From contig NZ_AP025667.1 in NCBI RefSeq assembly GCF_022846655.1, positions 5,183,001 to 5,247,000 on the forward strand: 64,000 bases of DNA. The letters run 5' to 3'. The stretch's first letter is position 1. The number at the start of each line of letters is the position of its first letter. Below the pieces are notes generated by a model, which was not told the DNA's origin, did no database searches, and saw only the letters and a list, made by a program, of their open reading frames with translations. Both the position numbers and the translations under genes were made by a program. Source of the stretch: Streptomyces seoulensis (GTDB lineage Bacteria > Actinomycetota > Actinomycetes > Streptomycetales > Streptomycetaceae). This document shows positions 8,259 through 17,832 of the stretch, piece by piece.

Positions 8259-8987
8259 TTACCCGAAGGTGGACGGGGCTCCAAAACGGGTATCCGAGCG
8301 GACCAGCGCCGGGAGTTCGGCGAGGCTGGTGATCCGGTGGGCCAGGGCCGTCCCGGCCGCCCTGGCGTGCGGGCCGCCCCGGTCGATCCACACGGACATC
8401 ATCCCGGCCTCCGCCGCACCCCGCCCGTCGATCTCCGGGTGGTCACCGACGTACGCCACCTCGTGCGGGGGCAGCCCCAGCCCCTCGCAGGCGGCCAGGA
8501 AGGCGCCGGCGTCCGGCTTGGACACGCCCAGCTCCACGGCGCACAGCACGCTCTCGAACCGGTCCCGCAGTCCCAGGGTCCGCAGCTTGTGCTCCTGCAC
8601 GGTCAGGCTGGAGTTCGACAGCACCGCGTGCCGGTGGCCGGGAAGGGCGTCCAGGGCGGGCACCACGTCCGGGAAGACGCTCCAGGCGGCCTGGTAGTGC
8701 CCGACGTACCGCAGAAACCATTCCTCAGCCTCGGCGTCGCTCAGTTCCGCCCCCAGGAAAGCCCGCACGCGGTCCAGCCGCTGCCCCTGGAAGGTGGCCT
8801 CGCCGGCCGCGTGGCGCGCCCAGTGCGTCTCGGTCGCCGACCGCCACAGTGCGAGCGCCTGCTCCGGCGTGGAGAAACGCGCCAGCAGCCCCTCCGCCAG
8901 GAGGTGCGCCCGCATGCCCTCACGGTCGGCGGTGGTGTAGTCGAAAAGGGTGTCGTCCACGTCCCAGACCACGGCTCGGATGCTCAT
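8259..8987 (-). CDS. HAD-superfamily hydrolase
   Basis: This 242-residue protein has the four HAD motifs: WDVDDTLFDY (nucleophile Asp), LSNSSLTVQEHK (motif II Ser), K in GVSKPDAGAF (motif III), and YVGDHPEIDGRGAAEAGM (motif IV acids). The helical cap lies between motifs I and II. It is most likely a phosphatase on a small metabolite; the substrate cannot be read from the sequence. The start is the ATG at 8987 (MSIRAVVWDVDD). It follows gltX on the same strand after about 100 bases. Confidence 0.9.
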   Translation of the reverse strand: MSIRAVVWDVDDTLFDYTTADREGMRAHLLAEGLLARFSTPEQALALWRSATETHWARHAAGEATFQGQRLDRVRAFLGAELSDAEAEEWFLRYVGHYQAAWSVFPDVVPALDALPGHRHAVLSNSSLTVQEHKLRTLGLRDRFESVLCAVELGVSKPDAGAFLAACEGLGLPPHEVAYVGDHPEIDGRGAAEAGMMSVWIDRGGPHARAAGTALAHRITSLAELPALVRSDTRFGAPSTFG

Positions 8988-9086
8988 GAGCCGACGGTAA
9001 CGGGAAGCGGGCCCCCGGGCAGGGGGCACAGACGCCGAGGGGCGGCATCCGGTGGCCGGATGCCGCCCCTGGCGGTGTGGCGTTCG

Positions 9087-10571
9087 TTACGCCGCGAGCC
9101 TCGCGAGCGCCGCGTCGATGCGGGCGAGGGTCTCCTCCTTGCCGAGCACCTCCAGGGACTCGAACAGGGGGAGGCCGACCGTACGGCCGGTGACGGCCAC
9201 GCGGACCGGGGCCTGGGCCTTGCCGAGCTTGAGGCCGTGGGCCTCACCGGCGGCCAGGACGGCCTCCTTGAGGGATTCGGCCGAGGTCCAGTCGGCGGAC
9301 TCCAGCTTCTCGCGGGCGGTGCGCAGGAGCGCGTCCGAGCCTTCCTTCATGGCCTTGGCCCAGCTCGCCTCGTCGAAGGCGGGCTCGGGCAGGAACAGGA
9401 AGTCGACGTTGTCGGTGATCTCGGAGAGCACCTTGAGCCGGGTCTGGGCGTGCGGGGCGATCGCGTGCCACTTGGCCTCGTCGAAGTCCTCCGGCGCCCA
9501 GGGGGCGAAGGGGGCCTGCAGCCAGGGGGCGCAGCGCTCGGTGAAGTCCTTCACGTCGAGCAGGCGGATGTGGTCGGCGTTGATCGCCTCGCACTTCTTC
9601 AGGTCGAAGCGCGCCGGGTTGGGGTTCACGTCCGAGATCTCGAAGGCCGCGACCATCTCCTCGATCGAGAAGATGTCCTGGTCCGCCGAGAACGACCAGC
9701 CCAGCAGGGAGAGGTAGTTGAGCAGACCCTCGGGCAGGAAGCCACGCTCGCGGTAGAGGTTGAGGGACGACTCCGGGTCGCGCTTGGAGAGCTTCTTGTT
9801 GCCCTCGCCCATCACGTACGGCAGGTGGCCGAAGGCCGGGATCCGCTGGGCGATGCCCAGCTCCGTCAGCGCCTTGTACAGGGCGATCTGGCGCGGGGTG
9901 GAGGAGAGCAGGTCCTCGCCGCGCAGGACGTGGGTGATGTCCATCAGCGCGTCGTCGACCGGGTTCACCAGGGTGTACAGCGGGGCGCCGTTGGCGCGCA
10001 CGATGCCGTAGTCCGGGACGTTCTCGGGGAGGTACGTGATCTCGCCGCGCACCAGGTCGTCGAAGGTGATCGTCTCGTCCGGCATCCGGAAGCGGACGAT
10101 CGGCTCGCGGCCCTGCGCCTTGTACTCCTCGGTCTGCGCCTCGCTCAGGTCGCGGCAGTGGCCGTCGTAGCCGGACGGCTTGCCGGCGGCGCGGGCGGCC
10201 TCCCGGCGGGTGTCCAGCTCGTCCTGGGAGCAGTAGCAGCGGTAGGCGTGGCCGGCGTCCAGGAGCTTCTGGGCGACGTCCTTGTAGATGTCCATCCGCT
10301 GCGACTGGCGGTACGGCGCGTGCGGGCCGCCGATCTCGGGGCCCTCGTCCCAGTCGAAGCCGAGCCAGCGCATCGCGTCCAGCAACTGGTCGTACGACTC
10401 CTCGGAGTCGCGGGCCGCGTCGGTGTCCTCGATGCGGAAGACCAGGGTGCCCTCGTTGTGCCGGGCGAACGCCCAGTTGAACAGGGCGGTGCGCACCAGG
10501 CCCACGTGGGGGTTACCGGTGGGCGAGGGACAGAAACGGACGCGTACGGGAGAGCCGGGTGCGCTAGCCAC
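9087..10571 (-). CDS. gltX: Glutamyl-tRNA synthetase (expected non-discriminating)
   Basis: Class I aminoacyl-tRNA synthetase that charges glutamate onto tRNA-Glu. In bacteria lacking GlnRS it also charges tRNA-Gln. The HIGH motif appears as [15 protein letters not shown] near residue 22 and KMSKS as KLSKR. A catalytic CYCSQDEL segment is present. I took the GTG at 10571 ([13 protein letters not shown], 494 residues), which overlaps the stop of the FAH gene by 8 bases and has AAGG upstream. A TTG at 10580 would add three residues. Its tRNA substrates are encoded about 1 kb downstream. Confidence 0.96.
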   Translation of the reverse strand: MASAPGSPVRVRFCPSPTGNPHVGLVRTALFNWAFARHNEGTLVFRIEDTDAARDSEESYDQLLDAMRWLGFDWDEGPEIGGPHAPYRQSQRMDIYKDVAQKLLDAGHAYRCYCSQDELDTRREAARAAGKPSGYDGHCRDLSEAQTEEYKAQGREPIVRFRMPDETITFDDLVRGEITYLPENVPDYGIVRANGAPLYTLVNPVDDALMDITHVLRGEDLLSSTPRQIALYKALTELGIAQRIPAFGHLPYVMGEGNKKLSKRDPESSLNLYRERGFLPEGLLNYLSLLGWSFSADQDIFSIEEMVAAFEISDVNPNPARFDLKKCEAINADHIRLLDVKDFTERCAPWLQAPFAPWAPEDFDEAKWHAIAPHAQTRLKVLSEITDNVDFLFLPEPAFDEASWAKAMKEGSDALLRTAREKLESADWTSAESLKEAVLAAGEAHGLKLGKAQAPVRVAVTGRTVGLPLFESLEVLGKEETLARIDAALARLAA

Positions 10572-11349
10572 GCTTGACAACCTTGTTGGTGAGAGTGCCG
10601 ATGCCTTCGATGGTGACGGCGACCTCGTCGCCGACGCTCATGGAGCCGACACCCGCGGGGGTGCCGGTGAGGATGACGTCGCCGGGGAGCAGCGTCATGG
10701 CCTCGGAGATGTTGACGATCAGGTCCTCGATGGGATGGATCATCTCGCTGGTGCGCCCGAGCTGGCGCTGCTCGCCGTTGAGGGTGAGCTGGACGGTGAG
10801 GTCGTTCGCGCGGGCGAGGTCGATGTCCGTCTCCACCCAGGGACCGAGCGGGCAGGAGGAGTCGAAGCCCTTGGCGCGGGCCCACTGCTTCTCCCTGCGC
10901 TGCACGTCGCGGGCGGTGACGTCGTTGGCGCAGGTGTAGCCGAAGATGACGTCCTTGACGCGCTCGCGCGGGACCTCGCGGCACATGCGGCCGATGACCA
11001 CGGCCAGCTCGGCCTCGTAGTGCAGGTCCTCGGTGAAGGACGGGTACTGGATGTCGTCGCCGGGGCCGATCACCGAGGTGGAGGGCTTGAAGAAGGCGAA
11101 CGGGACGTCGGGTACCTCGCTGTCCAGTTCCCGGGCGTGCTCGGCGTAGTTGCGGGCGAAGGCCACGACCTTGTTGGGGAGCACGGGCGGGAGCAGCCGG
11201 ACCTTGCTGAGGGGCACCTTGGTGCCGGACAGCTCGTGGTCGGCGAAGGGGATGCCCTTGATGATGTCGAGGACGAGCTCGTCCTGCTTGTCGCCCTCGA
11301 CCGCGCCGAAGGCTACGTTCCCGTCGATGGAGAACCTGGCGATGCGCAC
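10564..11349 (-). CDS. Fumarylacetoacetate hydrolase (FAH) family protein
   Basis: The 261-residue protein has a short N-terminal domain and the FAH catalytic beta-roll. Recognisable segments are [14 protein letters not shown], the metal-binding [24 protein letters not shown], and the closing [15 protein letters not shown]. Relatives are acylpyruvate hydrolases, oxaloacetate decarboxylases or 2-hydroxyhepta-2,4-diene-1,7-dioate isomerases; sequence alone does not decide. The start is GTG at 11349. Its end overlaps gltX, so the two are probably one transcript. Confidence 0.92.
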   Translation of the reverse strand: MRIARFSIDGNVAFGAVEGDKQDELVLDIIKGIPFADHELSGTKVPLSKVRLLPPVLPNKVVAFARNYAEHARELDSEVPDVPFAFFKPSTSVIGPGDDIQYPSFTEDLHYEAELAVVIGRMCREVPRERVKDVIFGYTCANDVTARDVQRREKQWARAKGFDSSCPLGPWVETDIDLARANDLTVQLTLNGEQRQLGRTSEMIHPIEDLIVNISEAMTLLPGDVILTGTPAGVGSMSVGDEVAVTIEGIGTLTNKVVKRG

Positions 11350-11683
11350 GGGATTCTGGCGCCTCTCACTGAGAACCGGCGTACTGACGTCCCAGGTTAA
11401 CCGGTCCGCGCGGCCCGTGTTCGGCCGGTGGTGCGGGTGGCGGTTATCCGGAGCGGGATAGCGGGCGGCATTAATTCCGGATTTCCGGGGTCACCGGGCG
11501 ACCGCCGCGGGTGCCGTCGTCCGGTGCCCGCCGGGCCGGGCGACGGGCGACGCGGCGGGGGCCGCGTATTCACCTGTATTGCCGTCGGCCGGTCCGGGTA
11601 AATCCGCCCGGCGGCACAGTGAGCGCGGGGAGGGATATGCGGACACCGGGATATCGCGCCGCCGTATATCGGGTGAGGACGGG
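11350..11683. other. Non-coding gap upstream of the FAH gene
   Basis: 334 bases between the FAH start and the next terminator. Reading frames here have poor codon bias and no convincing ribosome site. I see no gene. The region nearest 11350 must hold the promoter of the FAH-gltX unit. Confidence 0.5.
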
Positions 11684-11743
11684 GAAAAAGCGAGCGCGGC
11701 CCGGCGGGCCGTCACGGGTGGACGGTCCGCCGGGCCGCGCTCG
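11684..11743 (-). terminator. Strong terminator after the repeated small protein
   Basis: A 17-bp perfect stem between 11691-11707 and 11727-11743, followed on the minus strand by CTTTTTCCCC. This is one of the few terminators here with a true U run, and it ends 16 bases from the stop of the small gene. Confidence 0.88.
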
Positions 11744-11759
11744 TGCGGGCCTGGTGGGG

Positions 11760-11954
11760 TCAGACGCCGGCCTCGACCACGGCGGAGGCCGGGAGCTCCA
11801 TCAGGATGGTGCGCCGGGGGTTGGCGGTCCGGTCGGGAAGGTCGGCGGGGTGCTCGGGCAGCTCGGCGATCTGGAGTTCGCCGGCGTCCTTGAGGTGTGC
11901 CAGCGTCGTGCGTCGCGGGTTCGCCGTCGTCTGGAACATCATCGTCGTCTTCAC
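11760..11954 (-). CDS. Small protein with a duplicated TANPRRT motif, function unknown
   Basis: This 64-residue protein starts at GTG 11954 with AGGACG about 8 bases upstream. The sequence contains two related units: TANPRRTTLAHL near residues 10-21 and TANPRRTILMEL near 43-54, separated by an acidic, proline-containing linker (ELPEHPADLPD). It ends ASAVVEAGV. It has no cysteine, signal peptide or membrane segment. I do not recognise a family. It has its own strong terminator and is divergent from the first conservon, so it is a separately expressed gene. It could be a peptide precursor or a small binding protein; neither can be shown here. Confidence 0.72.
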   Translation of the reverse strand: MKTTMMFQTTANPRRTTLAHLKDAGELQIAELPEHPADLPDRTANPRRTILMELPASAVVEAGV

Positions 11955-12539
11955 CGTTGTCGTCCTGTGGCCTCGTGTCGGGGTGGGAATGGGCAGAGCC
12001 GCTCATCCTGTAAAGCGTCAGGCTAAACATGCGAATCCCCGTCACAGACGTGAACCACCCATGATCACCGTGTGAGTTTGCTCACTGCCTGACGCGTAAA
12101 TCGGTCAATTCAGACCCCCACCCCCTTGCGATGAAACGGACATTGGCGATCTGAACCCATCATTCCGCTCCTGATCATGGCGACTGGGACACCGCCCGAA
12201 CGGCCCGCACAGGCGATCGACTCGCCGGAATTGCCCACCTATACGGGTGATCCACCTCCACCCGTCGTGACCCGTGCATCACGCGCCGTCACGTAGGTCA
12301 CAGCTCGGGGTCCGTCCCTTGTTGGAGATCCGGCACTGTGCTGGAATGCCGAGGACCGCCGCAGGATCGAGCCGGCGCAGGGGGCGCGACGCCGCGCCGA
12401 GTGGCGGTGAGACAGGGGGGAATCCAGCGCCGGTCACTCAAGACCACACGGGGGGCGTATTCAGGGCGCCCTTCATGACGCCGACACCGTGTCCCGCCGT
12501 TCACGCGGAGGGGCGCCTGGTCCAGAGGTTGCGACGCTA
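11955..12539. other. Long divergent intergenic region (585 bases)
   Basis: Lies between the small repeat protein (-) and cvnA1 (+). It contains a short inverted repeat GTGAG-tttg-CTCAC at about 12072-12085 and lower-GC patches around 12010-12190 suited to promoters. Candidate frames here lack ribosome sites and codon bias. No gene is called. Confidence 0.5.
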
Positions 12540-15500
12540 GTGCAGGGACGTTTCAAGAGGGATGGCAGCGCTTCGGCCGAGCCGGAGCCGCACGGCGGGA
12601 CTGCCCCCATGGCCGGCGGCTCCTCGCACCAGCACGCCCAGAGCGCCGGCAAGGCATCGGCGGGCGACGGCGCCGAGCGCGCCAAGCGCCCCGGCACGTC
12701 CGCCCCGGCGGGTGCTTCCGGTGCCATGACCGCGACGCCCACCGCGAAGACCGCCAGGAGCGCGCCCAGCACCGGCTCCCGGATGGCACTGCGCAACTGG
12801 CGCATCTCCACGCGTCTGGTGTCGCTGCTCGCGCTGCCGGTGGTCGCGGCCACCACGCTCGGTGGCCTGCGCATCGGCGACTCGATGGACGACATCAAGC
12901 AGCTCGACAACATGAAGCTGCTGACCGAGATGACCCAGCGCGCGACCGAGCTGGCCGCCGCCCTCCAGGAGGAGCGCGACCAGTCCGCCGGTCCCCTGGC
13001 GCACGGTCTCAAGTCGTCCGACTACACGGTCAAGGGCTTCCGCGACAAGACGGACAACGCGAAGAAGACCTTCGAGGACTCCGCCGAGCAGATCGACGCG
13101 GCGAGCAAGGACGGCAACCTCCAGGGCGTCCGCGACACCCTGGTCGGCCTGGTCTCCCAGCTCGACGCGCTCGGCAAGATCCGCCGGGACGCGTACACCT
13201 CGGACGACAACTCGACGCAGACCGTCGAGGCGTACCACCGGCTGATCACCCAGCTCATCGACCTCTCCCAGGACATGGCCGAGGCGTCGAGCAACCCGGA
13301 GATGATCCAGCGCACCCGCGCCCTGGCCGCGTTCTCCACGGCCAAGGAGTACGCGTCGGTGCAGCGAGCCGTCATCGCGGCCGCCCTGCCCGCCAGCAAC
13401 GCCACCAAGGGTGCCCTGTCCACCAACGACCGCCTCTACGGCGAGTCCGCGTACGACAGCGAGAACTCCGAGCTCAACATCTTCCGCAAGGTCTACGCGA
13501 GCCAGGGCGCCGAGGAGATCCTCAAGCCCATCGACGAGAACAACCCGACGATCCAGGCGGCCGACCTCTACGCCAAGCGGGTCTTCGAGTCCCGCGACGG
13601 CCTCGCGGGCCAGCAGGCGCGCTCGTACCTGGACTGGGTGGACGACAGCTCCACCAAGATCCAGCAGATGAAGAAGATCGAGCACGAGCTGCTCGACAGC
13701 ATGGAGCAGAAGGCCCGCGAGCTGAAGGCGACCTCCGAGCAGGAGGCGATCATCTCGGGTGTGCTGATCCTGCTCGTGCTCGGCGTCTCGCTGGTCGGCG
13801 CGTTCGTCGTGGCCCGGTCCATGATCCGCTCGCTGCGCCGCCTGCAGGACACCGCCACCAAGGTCGCCCAGGACCGCCTGCCCGAGCTGGTCAAGCAGCT
13901 CTCCGAGTCCGACCCGCAGGACGTGGACACGTCCGTGGAGTCGGTCGGTGTGCACTCGCGGGACGAGATCGGCCAGGTGGCAGCGGCCTTCGACGAGGTG
14001 CACCACGAGGCGGTCCGCCTCGCCGCCGAGCAGGCGCTGCTGCGAGGCAACGTCAACGCGATGTTCACCAACCTCTCGCGCCGCTCCCAGGGCCTGATCC
14101 AGCGTCAGCTCTCGCTCATCTCCGAACTGGAGTCCCGCGAGGCCGACCCGGACCAGCTCTCCTCGCTGTTCAAGCTCGACCACCTCGCCACCCGCATGCG
14201 CCGTAACGGCGAGAACCTCCTCGTCCTCGCCGGTGAAGAGCCCGGCCGCCGCTGGACCCGCCCGGTCCCGCTGGTCGACGTGCTCCGCGCCGCCGCCTCC
14301 GAGGTGGAGCAGTACGAGCGCATCGAGCTGGCGTCGGTGCCCGGCACCGAGGTCGCCGGCCGCGTCGTCAACGACCTCGTGCACCTGCTCGCCGAGCTGC
14401 TGGAGAACGCCACCTCGTTCTCCTCCCCGCAGACCAAGGTCAAGGTCACCGGTCACGCGCTGCCCGACGGCCGGGTGCTGATCGAGATCCACGACACCGG
14501 TATCGGCCTCTCCCCCGAGGACCTGGCCGCGATCAACGAGCGCCTCGCGGCGCCGCCCACGGTGGACGTGTCGGTCTCGCGCCGCATGGGTCTGTTCGTG
14601 GTCGGCCGTCTGTCGCAGCGTCACGGCATCCGCATCCAGCTCCGCCCGTCCGACTCCGGTGGTACGACCGCGCTGGTCATGCTGCCCGTCGACGTCGCCC
14701 AGGGCGGCAAGAAGCCCGCTCCGGGCAAGGCCGGCGGCCCCGGCTCCGGTGGCGGTCCCGCCGCCGCGCAGGCCGCGGCCGGTGCCGCGGCGGCCCGCCG
14801 CAACAACGGCGGCGGTGGCGCGGGCGGTGCCCTCGGCGGCGCCCCGGCCGGTGGCGGACGCCTGACCGGCGGCCCCGGCCAGCGTGGCCAGGTCGGCTCC
14901 GGCCAGGGCCCGCGTGCCGCACTTCCCGGCGCCGGACAGAACGGCGGCCGCTCCGGTGGCCCCGGTGGCGCCCGTGGCCCGCAGGGTCCCGGTGCCTTCC
15001 AGCAGAACCAGCAGAACCGCCCCGCCCCCTCGGGCTCCGGCCAGGCCGGCCCGGCCGGTCAGGCTCCGGGTGCCCCGCAGGGGATGCACACCGCGAACCC
15101 CGGGGGCCCGCAGCAGGACGCCTTCGGCGGCCGCGGCCCCGCGCAGCAGCCGCAGCGCGCCGGTGCCGGTGCCGAACAGGGGCGGCAGCCGCAGCTCCCG
15201 CCGCGTGGCGGCCCGCGTGCCGAACTGCCCGGTGGCAACCCGCAGTCGCGTGCCTCGCTGGACGTGCCGCGCGGCCACGACGAGCAGGACCCGTCGCAGA
15301 CCTCGCGGATGCCGCGTATCGACGACCGGCAGGGCATGGGCGGTACCGCCGAGATGCCCCGCGTCGACGCGCACGACCCGTCCGCCACGGGCGGCTTCCC
15401 CCGTCAGGACCTGTACGGCGGCGGCGACCAGCAGCAGCACACCGGGCAGTTCGCCCGGCCCGGCGCGAACGGCGCCCAGAACAACGGGCAGTTCCAGCGT

Positions 15501-16343
15501 CCGGGTGCGAACGACCCGCAGAACATGGGCCAGTACCAGCAGCCCGGCGCCCAGAACGGCGGCGGCTACGGCCGTCAGCAGGGCGGCGACGAGTACACCC
15601 GCTCCGACCTCTTCGGCGGACCGCAGGGCCAGCAGGCTCAGCAGAACACCGGTCAGTTCCCGGTCCAGCAGGGTTACGACGCGTACCAGGGCGGCAACAC
15701 CGGCCAGCACGCGCTGCCCGGCCGTCCGGCGCAGCACCAGAACGGCAACCAGGCCGCCCAGAACCCGGCCCACACCGGCCAGTTCGAGCAGCAGCGCCCC
15801 GCCGCACCGCAGCGGTCGACGCGCCCCGAGGCCGGTTCCCGGGGTCCGGCGCGACAGGCGCCGGGCGACAACTGGGCGCTGCCCCCGGCCCCGGCCGGCA
15901 CGCCGGGCGACGGCCGTACCCCGCTGTACGACACGCTGGAGACCAACTGGTTCCAGCAGGAGCAGCAGCAGTCGGAGTCCGCTCCGGCCCCTCAGCAGCC
16001 GCAGGCGCAGGCCCCCACGCCCGCCCCGCAGCAGTCCCAGTCCACCACCGGCTCGTGGCGCACCTCCCCGAACGACGAACTCGTCCGGCAGGCGGAGCGC
16101 GTACGACAGCCCGCGGCGGGCGGTGTCACCACCTCCGGTCTGCCGCGCCGTGTACCCAAGGCGAACCTCGTCCCGGGCACGGCACAGCAGCAACAGCACC
16201 ACAGCGGTCCGCAGGTCTCCCGTGCGCCTGACGACGTACGCGGCCGGCTGACCAATCTTCGTCGGGGTATCGCTCAGGGCCGTCAGGCCGGGGGCGGCCA
16301 GACCGGCAGCTTCCCGAGCCCCACTCACCAGCAGGAGCGTTAG
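12540..16343 (+). CDS. cvnA1: Conservon sensor-kinase-like membrane protein CvnA (first copy)
   Basis: 1267 residues. Membrane segments lie at about 91-110 and 402-424 and bracket an extracytoplasmic nitrate/nitrite-sensing (NIT-like) helical domain beginning near ALQEERDQSAG. A HAMP linker follows. The region LDHLATRMRRNGENLLVL takes the place of the dimerisation helix. The HATPase_c domain (about 560-720) has HLLAELLENATSF (N box), HDTGIGL and RMGLFVVGRL. Residues from about 720 to the end are a disordered Gly/Pro/Gln tail that closes with GGVTTSGLPRRVPKANLV. The start is GTG 12540; AGAGGTTG lies at the same distance as in the second copy. There is no response regulator nearby; conservons signal through CvnB-C-D instead. 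Confidence 0.92.
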   Translation: MQGRFKRDGSASAEPEPHGGTAPMAGGSSHQHAQSAGKASAGDGAERAKRPGTSAPAGASGAMTATPTAKTARSAPSTGSRMALRNWRISTRLVSLLALPVVAATTLGGLRIGDSMDDIKQLDNMKLLTEMTQRATELAAALQEERDQSAGPLAHGLKSSDYTVKGFRDKTDNAKKTFEDSAEQIDAASKDGNLQGVRDTLVGLVSQLDALGKIRRDAYTSDDNSTQTVEAYHRLITQLIDLSQDMAEASSNPEMIQRTRALAAFSTAKEYASVQRAVIAAALPASNATKGALSTNDRLYGESAYDSENSELNIFRKVYASQGAEEILKPIDENNPTIQAADLYAKRVFESRDGLAGQQARSYLDWVDDSSTKIQQMKKIEHELLDSMEQKARELKATSEQEAIISGVLILLVLGVSLVGAFVVARSMIRSLRRLQDTATKVAQDRLPELVKQLSESDPQDVDTSVESVGVHSRDEIGQVAAAFDEVHHEAVRLAAEQALLRGNVNAMFTNLSRRSQGLIQRQLSLISELESREADPDQLSSLFKLDHLATRMRRNGENLLVLAGEEPGRRWTRPVPLVDVLRAAASEVEQYERIELASVPGTEVAGRVVNDLVHLLAELLENATSFSSPQTKVKVTGHALPDGRVLIEIHDTGIGLSPEDLAAINERLAAPPTVDVSVSRRMGLFVVGRLSQRHGIRIQLRPSDSGGTTALVMLPVDVAQGGKKPAPGKAGGPGSGGGPAAAQAAAGAAAARRNNGGGGAGGALGGAPAGGGRLTGGPGQRGQVGSGQGPRAALPGAGQNGGRSGGPGGARGPQGPGAFQQNQQNRPAPSGSGQAGPAGQAPGAPQGMHTANPGGPQQDAFGGRGPAQQPQRAGAGAEQGRQPQLPPRGGPRAELPGGNPQSRASLDVPRGHDEQDPSQTSRMPRIDDRQGMGGTAEMPRVDAHDPSATGGFPRQDLYGGGDQQQHTGQFARPGANGAQNNGQFQRPGANDPQNMGQYQQPGAQNGGGYGRQQGGDEYTRSDLFGGPQGQQAQQNTGQFPVQQGYDAYQGGNTGQHALPGRPAQHQNGNQAAQNPAHTGQFEQQRPAAPQRSTRPEAGSRGPARQAPGDNWALPPAPAGTPGDGRTPLYDTLETNWFQQEQQQSESAPAPQQPQAQAPTPAPQQSQSTTGSWRTSPNDELVRQAERVRQPAAGGVTTSGLPRRVPKANLVPGTAQQQQHHSGPQVSRAPDDVRGRLTNLRRGIAQGRQAGGGQTGSFPSPTHQQER

Positions 16344-16766
16344 TTGAGTCCGATGAGCCAGGCGGCACAGAACCTGAACTGGTTGATCACCAACTTCGTG
16401 GACAACACCCCAGGGGTGTCGCACACGGTGGTGGTCTCCGCCGACGGCCTTCTGCTGGCGATGTCCGAAGGCTTCCCGCGCGACCGCGCCGACCAGCTCG
16501 CGGCGGTCGCGTCCGGGCTGACCTCTCTCACGGCCGGGGCTTCCCGGATCTTCGAGGGTGGCAGCGTGGCGCAGACCGTCGTCGAGATGGAACGGGGATT
16601 CCTGTTCCTCATGTCCGTCTCGGACGGTTCTTCCCTCGCGGTCCTCGCCCACCCCGAGTGCGACATCGGCCTCGTCGGCTACGAGATGACTCTTCTCGTC
16701 GACCGCGCGGGTGCGGTACTCACCCCGGACCTGCGCGCCGAACTACAAGGCAGTCTGCTCCACTGA
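16344..16766 (+). CDS. cvnB1: Roadblock/LC7-domain protein CvnB (first copy)
   Basis: A 140-residue roadblock/LC7 protein, the family that binds and regulates Ras-like GTPases. Segments include LNWLITNFVDNTPGVSHTVVVSADGLLLAMSEG. I take the TTG directly after the cvnA1 stop as start, because AGGAG sits 6 bases upstream and the second copy has GTG at the homologous position; an ATG three codons later is the alternative. It is expected to act with CvnD in a membrane-associated complex with CvnA. Confidence 0.93.
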   Translation: MSPMSQAAQNLNWLITNFVDNTPGVSHTVVVSADGLLLAMSEGFPRDRADQLAAVASGLTSLTAGASRIFEGGSVAQTVVEMERGFLFLMSVSDGSSLAVLAHPECDIGLVGYEMTLLVDRAGAVLTPDLRAELQGSLLH

Positions 16767-16877
16767 CCCACCCCGGCACCACCCACCACACGAAACAACC
16801 GTCCGGCCGCCACAATCCCCCCACCGGCCCTGTCAGACGGCACGACTGACCAACTTGCTGTCCCGCCCGGAGGATTC

Positions 16878-17276
16878 ATGACCCCGCCCACCGCCTCTCA
16901 TGATCCGTACGCGGAACCGTACGGGGATGAGGGCGACCAGCCACTGGTACGTCCGTACGCGATGACCGGTGGCCGGACCCGGCCGCGCTATCAGCTCGCC
17001 ATCGAGGCGCTGATCAGCACCACGGCCGACCCGGCAGCGCTGATGGGAATGCTCCCGGAGCACCAGCGCATCTGCCACCTCTGCCGGGAGGTCAAGTCGG
17101 TCGCGGAGGTCTCCGCGCTCCTGGCCATGCCCCTCGGCGTGGCCCGCATTCTGGTGGCCGACCTCGCCGAGGCCGGCATGGTCGCCGTTCACCAGCCGGG
17201 CGGCGACGAGAACAACGGCGGCGCTCCCGATGTGACGCTGCTCGAAAGGGTGCTCAGTGGACTTCGCAAGCTCTGA
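16878..17276 (+). CDS. cvnC1: DUF742 protein CvnC (first copy)
   Basis: A 132-residue conservon component with a DUF742 domain resembling a winged helix (VAEVSALLAMPLGVARILVADL). A CxxC pair occurs in RICHLCREVKS. The N-terminus is short and acidic compared with the proline-rich one of the second copy. The start is ATG 16878 with GGAGGATTC. Its last 20 bases overlap cvnD1, so the two are translationally coupled. Confidence 0.93.
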   Translation: MTPPTASHDPYAEPYGDEGDQPLVRPYAMTGGRTRPRYQLAIEALISTTADPAALMGMLPEHQRICHLCREVKSVAEVSALLAMPLGVARILVADLAEAGMVAVHQPGGDENNGGAPDVTLLERVLSGLRKL

Positions 17277-17832
17277 CTCGGGGCGGGCCACGACCTCCGC
17301 CAAGATCGTGGTGGCGGGCGGCTTCGGCGTGGGCAAGACCACGTTCGTGGGCGCCGTCTCGGAGATCAACCCGCTGCGTACCGAGGCCGTCATGACGTCC
17401 GCGTCCGCGGGCATCGACGACCTCACCCACACCGGGGACAAGACGACGACGACCGTCGCCATGGACTTCGGCCGCATCACCCTGGACCAGGACCTGATCC
17501 TGTACCTCTTCGGTACGCCCGGTCAGGACCGCTTCTGGTTCATGTGGGACGACCTGGTGCGCGGCGCCATCGGCGCGGTGGTGCTCGTGGACACGCGCCG
17601 GCTCGCGGACTGCTTCCCGGCCGTGGACTACTTCGAGAACTCGGGTCTGCCCTTCGTCGTCGCCCTCAACGGCTTCGACGGCCAGCAGCCCTACAACCCG
17701 GACGAGGTCCGCGAGGCGCTCCAGATCGGTCCGGACGCACCGATCATCACCACGGACGCCCGGCACCGCTCGGACGCCAAGAGCGCGCTGATCACCCTGG
17801 TCGAGCACGCCCTCATGGCCCGCCTGCGGTAG
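17257..17832 (+). CDS. cvnD1: Ras-like small GTPase CvnD (first copy)
   Basis: A 191-residue MglA-like GTPase. The P-loop is GGFGVGKTT at residues 21-29, the G3 switch is FGTPGQDRFWFMWDD, and the usual NKxD is replaced by NGFD. Conservon GTPases bind GTP and interact with the roadblock protein. The start is GTG 17257 inside the end of cvnC1. It is nearly identical to the second-copy CvnD; differences cluster at the N-terminus. Confidence 0.95.
   Translation: MDFASSDSGRATTSAKIVVAGGFGVGKTTFVGAVSEINPLRTEAVMTSASAGIDDLTHTGDKTTTTVAMDFGRITLDQDLILYLFGTPGQDRFWFMWDDLVRGAIGAVVLVDTRRLADCFPAVDYFENSGLPFVVALNGFDGQQPYNPDEVREALQIGPDAPIITTDARHRSDAKSALITLVEHALMARLR

Noticed and set aside
12274..12540. Plus-strand open frame of 88 codons just before cvnA1
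   Set aside because: No ribosome site, atypical codon bias and overlap with the cvnA1 start. Not called as a gene.
12537..16652. Very long minus-strand open frame (1371 codons) opposite cvnA1
   Set aside because: It is antisense to a strongly supported gene with clear domains. Long antisense frames are normal in GC-rich DNA, and the translation has no recognisable domain.
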